NCBI GenBank assembly: GCA_000383355.1 | Contig: KB911102.1 | Coordinates: forward strand, 49,080-113,079 | Direction of reading: 5' to 3' | DNA length: 64,000 nt | From: Flavobacterium sp. SCGC AAA160-P02 | GTDB lineage: Bacteria > Bacteroidota > Bacteroidia > Flavobacteriales > Flavobacteriaceae | Shown: positions 44,284 through 53,081 of the stretch, piece by piece | Layout of the letters: each line of letters starts with the position of its first letter | How positions within the stretch are numbered: position 1 is the stretch's first letter | The notes under the pieces: model-generated | Told to the model about the DNA's origin: nothing | Seen by the model: the letters and a program-made list of their open reading frames with translations, nothing else | Databases searched by the model: none | Translations under genes and position numbers: made by a program

Positions 44284-45321
44284 TTAACCTCCTCTTTTAG
44301 AAGAGCTTCTTCTTGGTGTACTACTACTTCTCGAAGGGCTACTTCTTCTTGAAGGACTAGAAGATCTTGTTGAAGAACTTCTAGTTGAAGATGATCTTCT
44401 TGGAGAAGGGTTAGTCCTGGGAGAAGATCTGTTGAAATTTGAACTATTGTTGCCTCTAGTGTTATAACTTCTGCTTTTTCGGGTATTGGTCTTACTTCTA
44501 GTAGTTGCGACTCTTCTTTTACTAGTAGTATTATCAGATTTCCTAACCCTTTTGGTAGTATTATTAGTATTGTTTCTCACAAAAGCATTTGCTCTTCTGG
44601 TTGTAGTGCTATAATTTCTTCTACTATATGAATTGTTAGTGGATGCTCTCCTGCCATAATTATAATTTCTTCTTCCATTATAGGCTAAACCACTACCATA
44701 ATAATTCCCCCAATTTGAGAATCCATAACCATACATGCCATAATTATATGGATTATAAGGACCAAAATTATTATATGGATTGTTAAAATATCCGTATCCA
44801 CCCCAATAATAGCCATTATTCCATCTGTTCCCCCATCTTAAGCCCCATGGTCTTCCATACCAAGAATTAAAAGAACCATACCCATACCCATACCCAATAT
44901 ATGGATCGTATAAATTCCAATTATTAGCCCATCCAAAACTATTGTTATTGTTTAAATTAATAGTAATAACAACACTCTGGCTATCTTCATAGCCCCAAGA
45001 ACTATTTGTATTATAGTTACTAATGCTATCTCTTGAATTTGAAATAGTATCGTTCACAGAACTATAGGTTTCTATGTCTGTAAGGATGTCTGTTCCATTA
45101 ATATAATCTATTCTCTCTAATTCTTTTGTGAAATAATTTTGCTCAAAATCTCTATGCTCATCACTATTTGCTACAATGATATTGCGTTCAGTTGTATTTG
45201 AAGAATAAATACCATCATTACCTGGCACGTTTTGATAAATAGTGCAAGAAGAAGCGAAAACAATCACAAATAAATAGAAAAAAATTATTGAGCTTGTTGT
45301 GTTGATGTAATTTGTTTTCAT
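44284..45321 (-). CDS. Low-complexity lipoprotein with Gly/Tyr/Asn-rich middle and Ser/Arg-rich tail
   Basis: 345 residues. A lipoprotein-like signal ends at C26 (VFASSCTIYQ). Residues about 30-120 are ordinary and acidic. Residues about 130-220 are rich in Gly, Tyr, Asn and Trp (repeats like GYGYG and PYNNFGPYNPYN). From about 220 to the end the chain is very basic, with Arg-Ser-Ser repeats (RSSSTRSSSTRSSS, PSRRSSPSRSSS). The product should be an outer-membrane lipoprotein; the tail could bind polyanions such as LPS, DNA or exopolysaccharide, but that is a guess. It is upstream of the FadL-type gene. Confidence 0.75.
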   Translation of the reverse strand: MKTNYINTTSSIIFFYLFVIVFASSCTIYQNVPGNDGIYSSNTTERNIIVANSDEHRDFEQNYFTKELERIDYINGTDILTDIETYSSVNDTISNSRDSISNYNTNSSWGYEDSQSVVITINLNNNNSFGWANNWNLYDPYIGYGYGYGSFNSWYGRPWGLRWGNRWNNGYYWGGYGYFNNPYNNFGPYNPYNYGMYGYGFSNWGNYYGSGLAYNGRRNYNYGRRASTNNSYSRRNYSTTTRRANAFVRNNTNNTTKRVRKSDNTTSKRRVATTRSKTNTRKSRSYNTRGNNSSNFNRSSPRTNPSPRRSSSTRSSSTRSSSPSRRSSPSRSSSTPRRSSSKRGG

Positions 45322-45382
45322 AATGAAATTATTAGAGATTTAAAAAAACATAAATTGATAGCTAAAAATTAGAAAAATTTTA

Positions 45383-45411
45383 TTGTCTATGCTCAAAATG
45401 CTTTAGTTTTG
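45383..45411 (+). promoter_or_regulatory. proS promoter
   Basis: TTG (45383-45385), 18-base spacer, TAGTTTTG (45404-45411). It predicts a leader of about 75 bases for proS. Confidence 0.55.
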
Positions 45412-45491
45412 TATTAGTATTTTGATAATAAACAAATTTACTACAATTTTTATAACAAATAATTAACAATATCTGTGCCAAAGTTTGTATT

Positions 45492-46970
45492 ATGAGTAAG
45501 AAGTTAACAAAAAGAGCAGAAGACTATTCTAAATGGTATAATGAAATTATACAGAAAGCAGATTTAGCTGAAAATTCTGCAGTAAGAGGCTGTATGGTAA
45601 TTAAGCCTTATGGATTTGCTATTTGGGAGAATATGCAAGCAGAGTTAGATAGAATGTTTAAAGAAACTGGGCATCAGAATGCTTACTTTCCATTGTTTGT
45701 TCCTAAAAGCTTATTTGAAGCAGAAGAAAAAAATGCAGAAGGTTTTGCTAAAGAGTGTGCCGTAGTTACTCATTATAGATTGCAAAATGATCCAGATAAT
45801 GAGGGGAAGCTTCGAGTAGACCCTGAAGCTAAGTTGGAAGAGGAGTTAATTGTTAGACCTACATCTGAAGCTATTATTTGGAATACTTATAAAGGATGGA
45901 TTCAGTCTTACAGAGATTTACCATTATTAATTAATCAATGGGCAAATGTTGTTCGTTGGGAAATGAGAACAAGACTATTTTTAAGAACAGCTGAGTTTTT
46001 ATGGCAAGAAGGTCATACTGCTCATGCAACAAAAACAGAAGCAGTAGCAGAAGCAACTCAAATGCAAGAAATATATGCTGAATTTGCCGAGAATTTCATG
46101 GCAATGCCAGTTGTGAAAGGATATAAATCTGAAAGTGAGCGATTTGCGGGTGCCGAGGATACTTTTACAATTGAAGCATTAATGCAAGACGGAAAAGCAT
46201 TACAGGCCGGAACATCTCATTTTTTAGGCCAAAATTTTGCGAAAGCTTTTGATGTAAAATATACTTCCAAAGAAGGAAAACAAGAATACGTATGGGCAAC
46301 CTCTTGGGGTGTATCTACTCGTTTAATTGGAGGGTTAATTATGACTCATTCAGATGATTTAGGGTTGGTTTTACCTCCAAAATTAGCGCCAATACAGGTA
46401 GCAATTATTCCTATTTATAAAGGAGAAGAACAACTAGCTGTTATTTCTGAAAAAGTAGCGATTATTGTAAAATCGTTAAAGTCAAAAAGAATTTCAGTAA
46501 AATTTGATGACAGAGATACCTACAGGCCAGGAGCTAAGTTTGCAGAATATGAACTAAAAGGTGTTCCTATAAGAATTGCTATTGGTAATCGTGACATAGA
46601 AAACAATACAGTAGAAGTAGCTAGAAGAGATACCTTAGAAAAACAAACAGTTTCTCAAGACGAGTTAATTGATTATGTTGAAAACTTATTAGAAGAGATT
46701 CAAGAAAATTTATTCAGTAAAGCACTTTCTTATAGAAATGATCATATTACTGAGGTAAATTCTTTTGATGAGTTTAAAGAAGTGATTGATAACAAAGGTG
46801 GATTTATTTCTGCTCATTGGGATGGAACAATTGAAACTGAAAATAAAATTAAAGAGTTAACAAAAGCAACTATTCGATGCATCCCAAATGAAGTAATAGA
46901 AGAGGCTGGATTCTGTATTTTATCTGGTAAAAAATCAGTCAGAAGAGTCTTATTTGCAAAGGCCTATTAA
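45492..46970 (+). CDS. proS: Prolyl-tRNA synthetase, archaeal/eukaryotic-type
   Basis: 492 residues, the ProS type 3 length without the bacterial editing insert. Class II motifs: [36 protein letters not shown] (motif 2 region), the [16 protein letters not shown] block and [18 protein letters not shown]. The anticodon-binding domain begins near residue 290 ([15 protein letters not shown]). It charges tRNA-Pro. Alone behind its own promoter; tRNA-Glu and rpsT follow on the same strand. Confidence 0.97.
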   Translation: MSKKLTKRAEDYSKWYNEIIQKADLAENSAVRGCMVIKPYGFAIWENMQAELDRMFKETGHQNAYFPLFVPKSLFEAEEKNAEGFAKECAVVTHYRLQNDPDNEGKLRVDPEAKLEEELIVRPTSEAIIWNTYKGWIQSYRDLPLLINQWANVVRWEMRTRLFLRTAEFLWQEGHTAHATKTEAVAEATQMQEIYAEFAENFMAMPVVKGYKSESERFAGAEDTFTIEALMQDGKALQAGTSHFLGQNFAKAFDVKYTSKEGKQEYVWATSWGVSTRLIGGLIMTHSDDLGLVLPPKLAPIQVAIIPIYKGEEQLAVISEKVAIIVKSLKSKRISVKFDDRDTYRPGAKFAEYELKGVPIRIAIGNRDIENNTVEVARRDTLEKQTVSQDELIDYVENLLEEIQENLFSKALSYRNDHITEVNSFDEFKEVIDNKGGFISAHWDGTIETENKIKELTKATIRCIPNEVIEEAGFCILSGKKSVRRVLFAKAY

Positions 46971-46986
46971 ATTTTTTAAAAAAATA

Positions 46987-47016
46987 TTGCAGAATTTTAA
47001 AAACGTTGTATATTTG
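46987..47016 (+). promoter_or_regulatory. Promoter of tRNA-Glu (and perhaps rpsT)
   Basis: TTG (46987-46989), exactly 19 bases, TATATTTG (47009-47016). Best match to the Bacteroidota promoter form in this window; 40 bases before the tRNA. Confidence 0.7.
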
Positions 47017-47056
47017 CATCCGCAATCGGAGGATTATTTTCTGTAAGATTGCAATT

Positions 47057-47128
47057 GGTCCGTTCGTCTAGGGGTTAGGACGCCAGGTTTTCATCCTGGT
47101 AACACGGGTTCGATTCCCGTACGGACTA
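47057..47128 (+). tRNA. tRNA-Glu (anticodon TTC)
   Basis: 72 bases fold as a cloverleaf: 7-bp acceptor stem (47057-47063 with 47121-47127, first pair G-T), anticodon stem CCAGG/CCTGG around the loop TTTTCAT with anticodon TTC at 47090-47092, and a T-arm with GGTTCGATTCC. The discriminator base is A at 47128 and CCA is not encoded. The rpsT start is 29 bases downstream, so the two may share a transcript. Confidence 0.96.
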
Positions 47129-47157
47129 CAAGTTTTATTAAAACAAACATAAAAGAA

Positions 47158-47409
47158 ATGGCAAATCATAAGTCAGCATTAAAGAGAATTAGAAGTAACG
47201 AGACAAAAAGGTTACGTAACAAGCATCAGCACAAAACAACTCGTAATGCTGTAAGAGATTTACGTGCATCTTCAGACAAGAAAGAAGCTGAAGGTATGTT
47301 ATTAAACGTAATTTCTATGTTAGATAAACTAGCGAAAAACAATATTATTCACAAGAATAAAGCAGCTAATTTAAAATCTAAATTAACAAAGCAAGTAGCT
47401 ACTTTGTAG
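47158..47409 (+). CDS. rpsT: 30S ribosomal protein S20
   Basis: 83 residues, highly basic and helical, starting [33 protein letters not shown], the standard S20 N-terminus, and containing [15 protein letters not shown] near the end. S20 binds the 5' and 3' domains of 16S rRNA. It sits just after tRNA-Glu and is followed by a strong terminator. It is convergent with rodA. Confidence 0.97.
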   Translation: MANHKSALKRIRSNETKRLRNKHQHKTTRNAVRDLRASSDKKEAEGMLLNVISMLDKLAKNNIIHKNKAANLKSKLTKQVATL

Positions 47410-47433
47410 ACTAGTTTCATTAAATAAAATAAT

Positions 47434-47463
47434 AAAACGCTCTGAATATATTCAGAGCGTTTT
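47434..47463. terminator. Bidirectional terminator (rpsT / rodA)
   Basis: Perfect 30-base palindrome with CGCTCTGAA core and A/T ends, extra T residues after it, between convergent genes. Confidence 0.9.
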
Positions 47464-47490
47464 TTTATGAAATCATTTTAAGATGGCAAT

Positions 47491-48765
47491 TTACCAATCA
47501 TAACTTTTTTCAGCATCTAGTTTTATAAAAATGAAGAGTAGGAGTGTAAAGCCCCAAAGAGAAGAACCACCATAGCTAAAAAAAGGTAATGGAATCCCTA
47601 CTGTTGGTATAAGCCCAATAACCATTCCTATATTTACAATTAGATGAAAAAATAAAATTGAGGCTACACCATAGCCATAGATTCTCCCAAATTTATTAGC
47701 ATGTTTTTCTGCTCTGTGTATGATTCTAAAGAGAAGTGCTATAAACAGCAGTATTACAAGGCTAGATCCCACAAAGCCCCATTCTTCTCCAACAACACTA
47801 AAGATGTAATCTGTATCTTGAGCAGGTACAAAGTTTCCCTGAGTTTTATCTCCTTCTAAGAATCCTTTTCCCCAAAATTTCCCTGAGCTAATAGTTTGTA
47901 TAGACTGATCTGAGTTGTATCCTATTTGTTTTGTGTCTGAGGTTTTTCCTAAGATAACTTCAAACCGATCTCTTTGGTGTTTTTTTAAAACATGATTGTA
48001 TGAGTAATCTGCAGAGAAAATAAAAAGAGAAGAAAATAAATAGATTGCTACAACTCTCATCCAATTAAATTGTAAAAAACGTTTATTTCTGTAGATCTTA
48101 TAAATAAGATATATGGAAATAATAATGAATAAGGAGCCAATAATGATTTTTACACCTACCAAAATAGTCGCTATAAATAATATGATAGAGGTACATCCTA
48201 AAATAATATAAGCTAAGGTTAATCCTTCTCTATTTAAAACAAAAAAGAACGCTAAATATATGATAGCAGAACCTGGGTCATGCAACGCAATTAAAAAAGC
48301 AGGTAAAAAAATGACAATAAAAGCCTTTAGTTGGTTTTTTAGGATACTTAAATTATACTTTCTATCACTCATCAATTTTGCAAGCGCAAGCGCTGTAAAT
48401 GCTTTTGCAAATTCTGATGGTTGTAAACTAACACCTCCAAATCGATACCAAGATTTTGCCCCGTTAATTTCTGTACCAAAAATAAATAGCCCTATCAACG
48501 TTACTAATGAAAGGATGAAAAAAATACTTGAAAACTGCTGAAAAAACTTAGCGTTAATAAATAAAATCAAGATGATAAGAGGAATGCTTAATAAAATCCA
48601 AAGAAGTTGTTTGCCATATTTTGAAGAAAAATCAAATACCTGAATACTTTCGTCTGAATGAGAAGCTGCGTAAATATTTACCCATCCAAAGCCAACAAGT
48701 AACAGAAAGAAAAGTACGAGTAACCAATCTATACCAAAAAAAATATTATTTCGTTCCTGTCTCAA
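47491..48765 (-). CDS. rodA: Rod shape-determining glycosyltransferase RodA
   Basis: 424 residues, a SEDS-family polytopic membrane protein with about 10 helices. Family blocks are SWYRFGGVSLQPSEFAKAFTALALAKL, AQDTDYIFSVVGEEWGFVGS and the end GIPLPFFSYGGSSLWGF. It polymerises lipid II during side-wall growth together with PBP2. Its start overlaps the mrdA end by 20 bases. It is the last gene of mreB-mreC-mreD-mrdA-rodA. Confidence 0.95.
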   Translation of the reverse strand: MRQERNNIFFGIDWLLVLFFLLLVGFGWVNIYAASHSDESIQVFDFSSKYGKQLLWILLSIPLIILILFINAKFFQQFSSIFFILSLVTLIGLFIFGTEINGAKSWYRFGGVSLQPSEFAKAFTALALAKLMSDRKYNLSILKNQLKAFIVIFLPAFLIALHDPGSAIIYLAFFFVLNREGLTLAYIILGCTSIILFIATILVGVKIIIGSLFIIISIYLIYKIYRNKRFLQFNWMRVVAIYLFSSLFIFSADYSYNHVLKKHQRDRFEVILGKTSDTKQIGYNSDQSIQTISSGKFWGKGFLEGDKTQGNFVPAQDTDYIFSVVGEEWGFVGSSLVILLFIALLFRIIHRAEKHANKFGRIYGYGVASILFFHLIVNIGMVIGLIPTVGIPLPFFSYGGSSLWGFTLLLFIFIKLDAEKSYDW

Positions 48766-50626
48766 ATTTTTTGGGTGCTAAGATTTGACTTTGATATATT
48801 GAACTTAAATCAGTTTTTAACATTCGATCTTCAATCCATTTTCTTTTCACAATTCCTGTTAAATATTTTTCAATTAAAAGACTTGTTATTGGCGCTGCAA
48901 CTGTAGCACCATAACCGCCATTTTCAATAAATACTGCAACTGCAATTTTAGGATTCTCTTTTGGTGCAAAAGCAACTAAAATAGAATGATCTGGTAATTT
49001 AATTTTTTTCCCATCAAGTCTCATAAAGTTTTCTGAAGTACCTGTCTTGCCAACAATATCTATTCCTTTAATATTAACCCACTTAGCGGTTCCGGTCTTA
49101 AATACTTCATGCATTCCTTCAATAATTGGGTCAAAGTGCTTTTTGTCAATAGTGGTTTGCTTAGCAATTGTAAATGCTGAATCTGTAATGGCTTTGTTTT
49201 CTATTCTTTTTACCACATGAGGCGTATAGAAATAACCTCTATTTGCAATCGCTGCGGTTACATTAGCTAGTTGTATAGGAGTTGTAAGCACTTCACCCTG
49301 CCCAATGGCATTAGAGATATTAGTAGATGCATTCCATCTATATTTATACATGTTACTATAGTAATCTCCATTAGGTATTAATCCTTTATCACCCTCAGGT
49401 AAGTCATACCCCAAATAGTTTCCTAAACCAAAACTTTTAACATGAGCACTCCAATTATTCATTCCGTTTGTAGAGTTATTATTTTTTTCAATAATTCTTT
49501 TGTAAGTATTTGCGAAATAACTGTTACAAGATTTTGAAATTGCGGTATTTAGTTGAATAGGTTTTCCATAAATATCACAATGACATTTCATAAATTCTTT
49601 TTTACGATTACCATAACGATACCCACCATTGCAATAGAAATGTGTCTCTTCATCAATAACTTCTTCCTGAAGCCCAATAAGTGCATTTACTAGTTTGAAA
49701 GGAGACCCTGGAGCATAGGTTCCTTTTAGACCTCTATCATACATTGGTTTGTTAATGGTATCTCCAATGAGCTTCACTGAATTAGGCGACCGTACACGAC
49801 CTACCATCATGTTTGGATCATAGCTTGGTGAGGTAATTAACGCAAGAATTTCACCAGTTGAGGGTTCTAGTGCTATAATACCGCCTCTTTTTCCTTTCAT
49901 TAAATATTCTCCATATTGTTGAAGTTTACTATCTATGGTTAATGTAATGTCTTTTCCATTGATTGCAATAGAATCATATATTCCATCTTTAAAAGGCCCC
50001 ATTATTTTATTGAGTCGATCTCTTCGGAAATGTTTTTTTCCTTTCTTTCCTCTCAATACTTTTTCATATTGAGCCTCTATTCCAGCTTTGCCAATTAATT
50101 CGCCTTGTTGATAGTAGTCATCTTTTTTAGCAACGAGTTCATTTACTTCATTAATATACCCCAAAATGTTTGCAGCAGATTTTATGGGATAATCCCTTAT
50201 AATTCTTTTTTGAATATAAAACCCTTGAAACTTATGTAATTTTTCTTGTAGAAAAGCAAAGTCTTCTTTTGCTAGTTGTTTTAAGAAAACAGATTCTAGC
50301 CAAGGCGCATAATTTTCTGCTTTCTTGTAACGCTTTATAAAGTTTTTTTTGGTGATTTTTAAAAGCGAGCAAAATTCTAATGTATCTAAAGGAGTTACCT
50401 CATTTGGAATAATCATTACATCATACGAGAGTTGATTAGCAACCAATAATTCTCCATTTCTATCATAAATATAGCCTCTTTCAGGAAAATCAAATTTTAT
50501 TTTAACCGCAGAAGTTTTCACAGGATTATAATTCCCTCCTCTTACTACTTGTAATTGAAATAATCTTCCAATGAAAAGAAGTCCGATTATTGAAATTAAA
50601 AAATATAGTAAAAAACTTCTTTTCAT
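48746..50626 (-). CDS. mrdA: Penicillin-binding protein 2
   Basis: 626 residues. One N-terminal membrane helix (about 6-23), a PBP dimerisation domain, and the class B transpeptidase domain. Active-site motifs are S-x-x-K in PGSPFKLVNA, S-x-N in SKSCNSYF and KTGT in VGKTGTSEN. It cross-links the peptidoglycan made by RodA. Pro replaces the usual Thr in PGSTFK. It is 5 bases after mreD and overlaps rodA by 20 bases. Confidence 0.95.
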   Translation of the reverse strand: MKRSFLLYFLISIIGLLFIGRLFQLQVVRGGNYNPVKTSAVKIKFDFPERGYIYDRNGELLVANQLSYDVMIIPNEVTPLDTLEFCSLLKITKKNFIKRYKKAENYAPWLESVFLKQLAKEDFAFLQEKLHKFQGFYIQKRIIRDYPIKSAANILGYINEVNELVAKKDDYYQQGELIGKAGIEAQYEKVLRGKKGKKHFRRDRLNKIMGPFKDGIYDSIAINGKDITLTIDSKLQQYGEYLMKGKRGGIIALEPSTGEILALITSPSYDPNMMVGRVRSPNSVKLIGDTINKPMYDRGLKGTYAPGSPFKLVNALIGLQEEVIDEETHFYCNGGYRYGNRKKEFMKCHCDIYGKPIQLNTAISKSCNSYFANTYKRIIEKNNNSTNGMNNWSAHVKSFGLGNYLGYDLPEGDKGLIPNGDYYSNMYKYRWNASTNISNAIGQGEVLTTPIQLANVTAAIANRGYFYTPHVVKRIENKAITDSAFTIAKQTTIDKKHFDPIIEGMHEVFKTGTAKWVNIKGIDIVGKTGTSENFMRLDGKKIKLPDHSILVAFAPKENPKIAVAVFIENGGYGATVAAPITSLLIEKYLTGIVKRKWIEDRMLKTDLSSIYQSQILAPKKFETGTK

Positions 50627-50631
50627 AGTAA

Positions 50632-51135
50632 TTAAGTTATTTTTTTTCTCAGTATATATGATCCTAAAAAATAAAGAACCAAAGTAAAAGTACTTGAATA
50701 GAGGGTGTTTAAGAATACAGTTTCCATATTGTGAAAGCTAAAGTTATCTAAGGAGAATAAAACAAAATGATGAATGACTGTTATAGTTACTACGTAATTA
50801 AATACTTGTCCAAATGCTTCTGAATGAAGGTTAAAAAGCAGGTAATCTATAGTGTTTTTTTTAAAAAAAAGTTTAATAAAGGATAAACGTAAAAACCCTA
50901 CAAATAAAAGTGAAGCTGCGTGTATACCACCAGTATCAGAGAAGAGATCTAAGGTTAAGCCGTATATAAAAGCTATGAACAAAAATACAAACCTATTTTT
51001 ATTTAAAGGGAATATAAAAATAAAAGCAATGTATACATATGGATTAATATGTTGAGAAAAATTGATATTATTAAACAATAATATTTGTAGTAAAAGGATA
51101 AGGATACTCCAAAAAAAGATGCGGAATTTATTCAT
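50632..51135 (-). CDS. mreD: Rod shape-determining protein MreD
   Basis: 167 residues, almost wholly membrane-embedded (about 5-6 helices), starting MNKFRIFFWSILILLLQILLFNNINF and with the PYVYIAFIFIFPLNKNRF and GLTLDLFSDTGGIHAASLL blocks typical of Bacteroidota MreD. It is part of the elongasome membrane complex. Its start overlaps the end of mreC by 8 bases and mrdA follows after 5 bases. Confidence 0.9.
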   Translation of the reverse strand: MNKFRIFFWSILILLLQILLFNNINFSQHINPYVYIAFIFIFPLNKNRFVFLFIAFIYGLTLDLFSDTGGIHAASLLFVGFLRLSFIKLFFKKNTIDYLLFNLHSEAFGQVFNYVVTITVIHHFVLFSLDNFSFHNMETVFLNTLYSSTFTLVLYFLGSYILRKKIT

Positions 51136-51958
51136 TACTGCTTTTTTCTAGATTCATAATTTCTTCTTTGTCAAAATCTTTAATAACATAGATATTTTTT
51201 AAATTACTCATATCATTAAAAAGGCGAATATTTATAACTCGTTTAATAGTTGCCTCTTCTTTTATATTGATTACTTGTCCAATGGGTACTCCCTCTGGAA
51301 AAATTGATGACATTCCTCCTGTTATAATTGTATCCCCAATTTTTACAATTGCCTGCCTAGGAATATCCAATAGTTGAACGGTATTATAATCTGAGCCATT
51401 CCATGTTAAACTCCCAAAATAAGAGTTGTTTTTAAGTTTAGCATTAATTTTGCTATTTGTATTTAAAATAGATTGTACTCTAGAATAATTTTTTGAAACA
51501 TGTTCTGTAATACCAATAATGCCTTTGCTGTTTATAACTGCCATTTCGCTAAAAACACTGTCTAATTCACCTAGGTTAATGGTTAAAAAATTATGATAAC
51601 TAGCGTACTGATTTTTCTCAATCCGACCATTAATAAAAGAATATCGTTGTTTAAATTGAATTGTATCTATACTTCTAGATATATGAACTGTTTCTAAAAC
51701 TTGTAAAGCTTTTTGAAGGTTGTTTTTTAGGAGTAAGTTTTCGTTTGAAAGTTCACTATTTTCTTTATTGAGTTGAAAATAATCGCTTATAGAGGTTGTT
51801 TTGTTATAGAACCCACCTGTAATAGAATTGGCAGAGTTAATAAACTTACTTTTATGAAAACTATGGTTGTTAATAACAAGATTAAATGCTATAAATTCTA
51901 AAACTAGAAAAAATAAAAAATACCGATACTTCCGAATAAAATAGATTAGTTGTTGCAT
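51128..51958 (-). CDS. mreC: Rod shape-determining protein MreC
   Basis: 276 residues: an N-terminal membrane helix (about 10-30), a coiled-coil segment (about 60-90; KENSELSNENLLLKNNLQKAL) and a periplasmic double beta-barrel, with GVPIGQVINIKEE near the end. It links MreB inside with PBP2 and RodA outside. mreB precedes it by 19 bases and mreD overlaps it by 8, so translation is probably coupled. Confidence 0.93.
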   Translation of the reverse strand: MQQLIYFIRKYRYFLFFLVLEFIAFNLVINNHSFHKSKFINSANSITGGFYNKTTSISDYFQLNKENSELSNENLLLKNNLQKALQVLETVHISRSIDTIQFKQRYSFINGRIEKNQYASYHNFLTINLGELDSVFSEMAVINSKGIIGITEHVSKNYSRVQSILNTNSKINAKLKNNSYFGSLTWNGSDYNTVQLLDIPRQAIVKIGDTIITGGMSSIFPEGVPIGQVINIKEEATIKRVINIRLFNDMSNLKNIYVIKDFDKEEIMNLEKSSNE

Positions 51959-51977
51959 AAGAAGTAAAGATGTCTAG

Positions 51978-53006
51978 TTATTTCATTAAGACACTTTTAT
52001 ATTTATCTAACTCTTTTAAGGCAATTCCAGTACCTCTAACAACTGCTCTTAAAGGGTCTTCTGCAATATATACAGGTAGATCTGTCTTTCTAGAAAGACG
52101 TTTGTCTAATCCTCTCAACATAGAGCCTCCCCCAGCAAGATATATTCCTGTGTTGTAAATATCTGCAGCTAATTCTGGCGGAGTTTTAGACAAGGTTTCC
52201 ATAACAGCATCTTCTATTCTAAGGATAGATTTGTCTAATGCTTTTGCTATTTCTCTATAGGAAACCTGAACTTGTTTTGGTTTTCCACTTAATAAATCTC
52301 TACCTTGAACCAACATGTCTTCAGGAGGATTTTCTAGGTCTTCTGTAGCTGCTCCGATAGTAATTTTCACTTTTTCAGCAGTTGTTTCTCCAACATAAAG
52401 GTTATGTTGAGTTCTCATATAATACATAATATCATTAGTGAATAAGTCACCAGCTACTTTCACAGATTGATCGCAAACAATTCCAGCTAAAGCAATAACA
52501 GCAATTTCTGTAGTTCCACCACCTATATCAATAATCATATTTCCTTTCGGCTCCATAATGTCTATACCAACACCAATTGCAGCAGCCATAGGCTCATAGA
52601 TTAAATAAATTTCCTTAGCATTCATGTGTCTTGCAGAATCCTGCACAGCCCTTTTCTCAACTTCAGTTATTCCAGAAGGGATACAAATAACCATTCTTAA
52701 AGCAGGAGGGAAGAGTTTCTTTTTAATTGCAGGAATTTTTTTAACAAACTCTTTAATCATTTCTTCTGAAGCTTGAAAATCTGCAATGACTCCGTCTTTT
52801 AGAGGACGAATAGTCTTGATGTTTTCATGCGTTTTTCCCTGCATTAAGTTTGCTTCTTGTCCGGTGGCAATAATTTTACCAGTAACTCGATTTCTAGCAA
52901 CAATAGATGGGCTATCAATTACAACTTTTCCATTGTGAATAATAAGCGTGTTTGCCGTTCCTAAATCGATGGCAATGTCTTCCGTCATGAAATCAAAAAA
53001 GCCCAT
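51978..53006 (-). CDS. mreB: Rod shape-determining protein MreB
   Basis: 342 residues, a bacterial actin. Phosphate 1 is DLGTANTLI near residue 16, phosphate 2 is IIDIGGGTTEIAVIAL, and the adenosine motif is LAGGGSMLRGLDKRL. It polymerises under the membrane and guides cell-wall insertion. First gene of the mre-mrdA-rodA operon, with a very good promoter about 40 bases upstream. Presence of the whole set implies rod-shaped cells. Confidence 0.97.
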   Translation of the reverse strand: MGFFDFMTEDIAIDLGTANTLIIHNGKVVIDSPSIVARNRVTGKIIATGQEANLMQGKTHENIKTIRPLKDGVIADFQASEEMIKEFVKKIPAIKKKLFPPALRMVICIPSGITEVEKRAVQDSARHMNAKEIYLIYEPMAAAIGVGIDIMEPKGNMIIDIGGGTTEIAVIALAGIVCDQSVKVAGDLFTNDIMYYMRTQHNLYVGETTAEKVKITIGAATEDLENPPEDMLVQGRDLLSGKPKQVQVSYREIAKALDKSILRIEDAVMETLSKTPPELAADIYNTGIYLAGGGSMLRGLDKRLSRKTDLPVYIAEDPLRAVVRGTGIALKELDKYKSVLMK

Positions 53007-53043
53007 AAATATGATTAATTTTCTAAGTACGTGTGTATTATTA

Positions 53044-53073
53044 CAAATCTAGTAAAAATAAGCTAGTAAGCAA
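53044..53073 (-). promoter_or_regulatory. mreB operon promoter
   Basis: Minus strand TTG (53073-53071), exactly 19 bases, TAGATTTG (53051-53044). It lies between purH and mreB, so the mre operon need not depend on purH transcription. Confidence 0.7.
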
Positions 53074-53081
53074 GTTGAATT

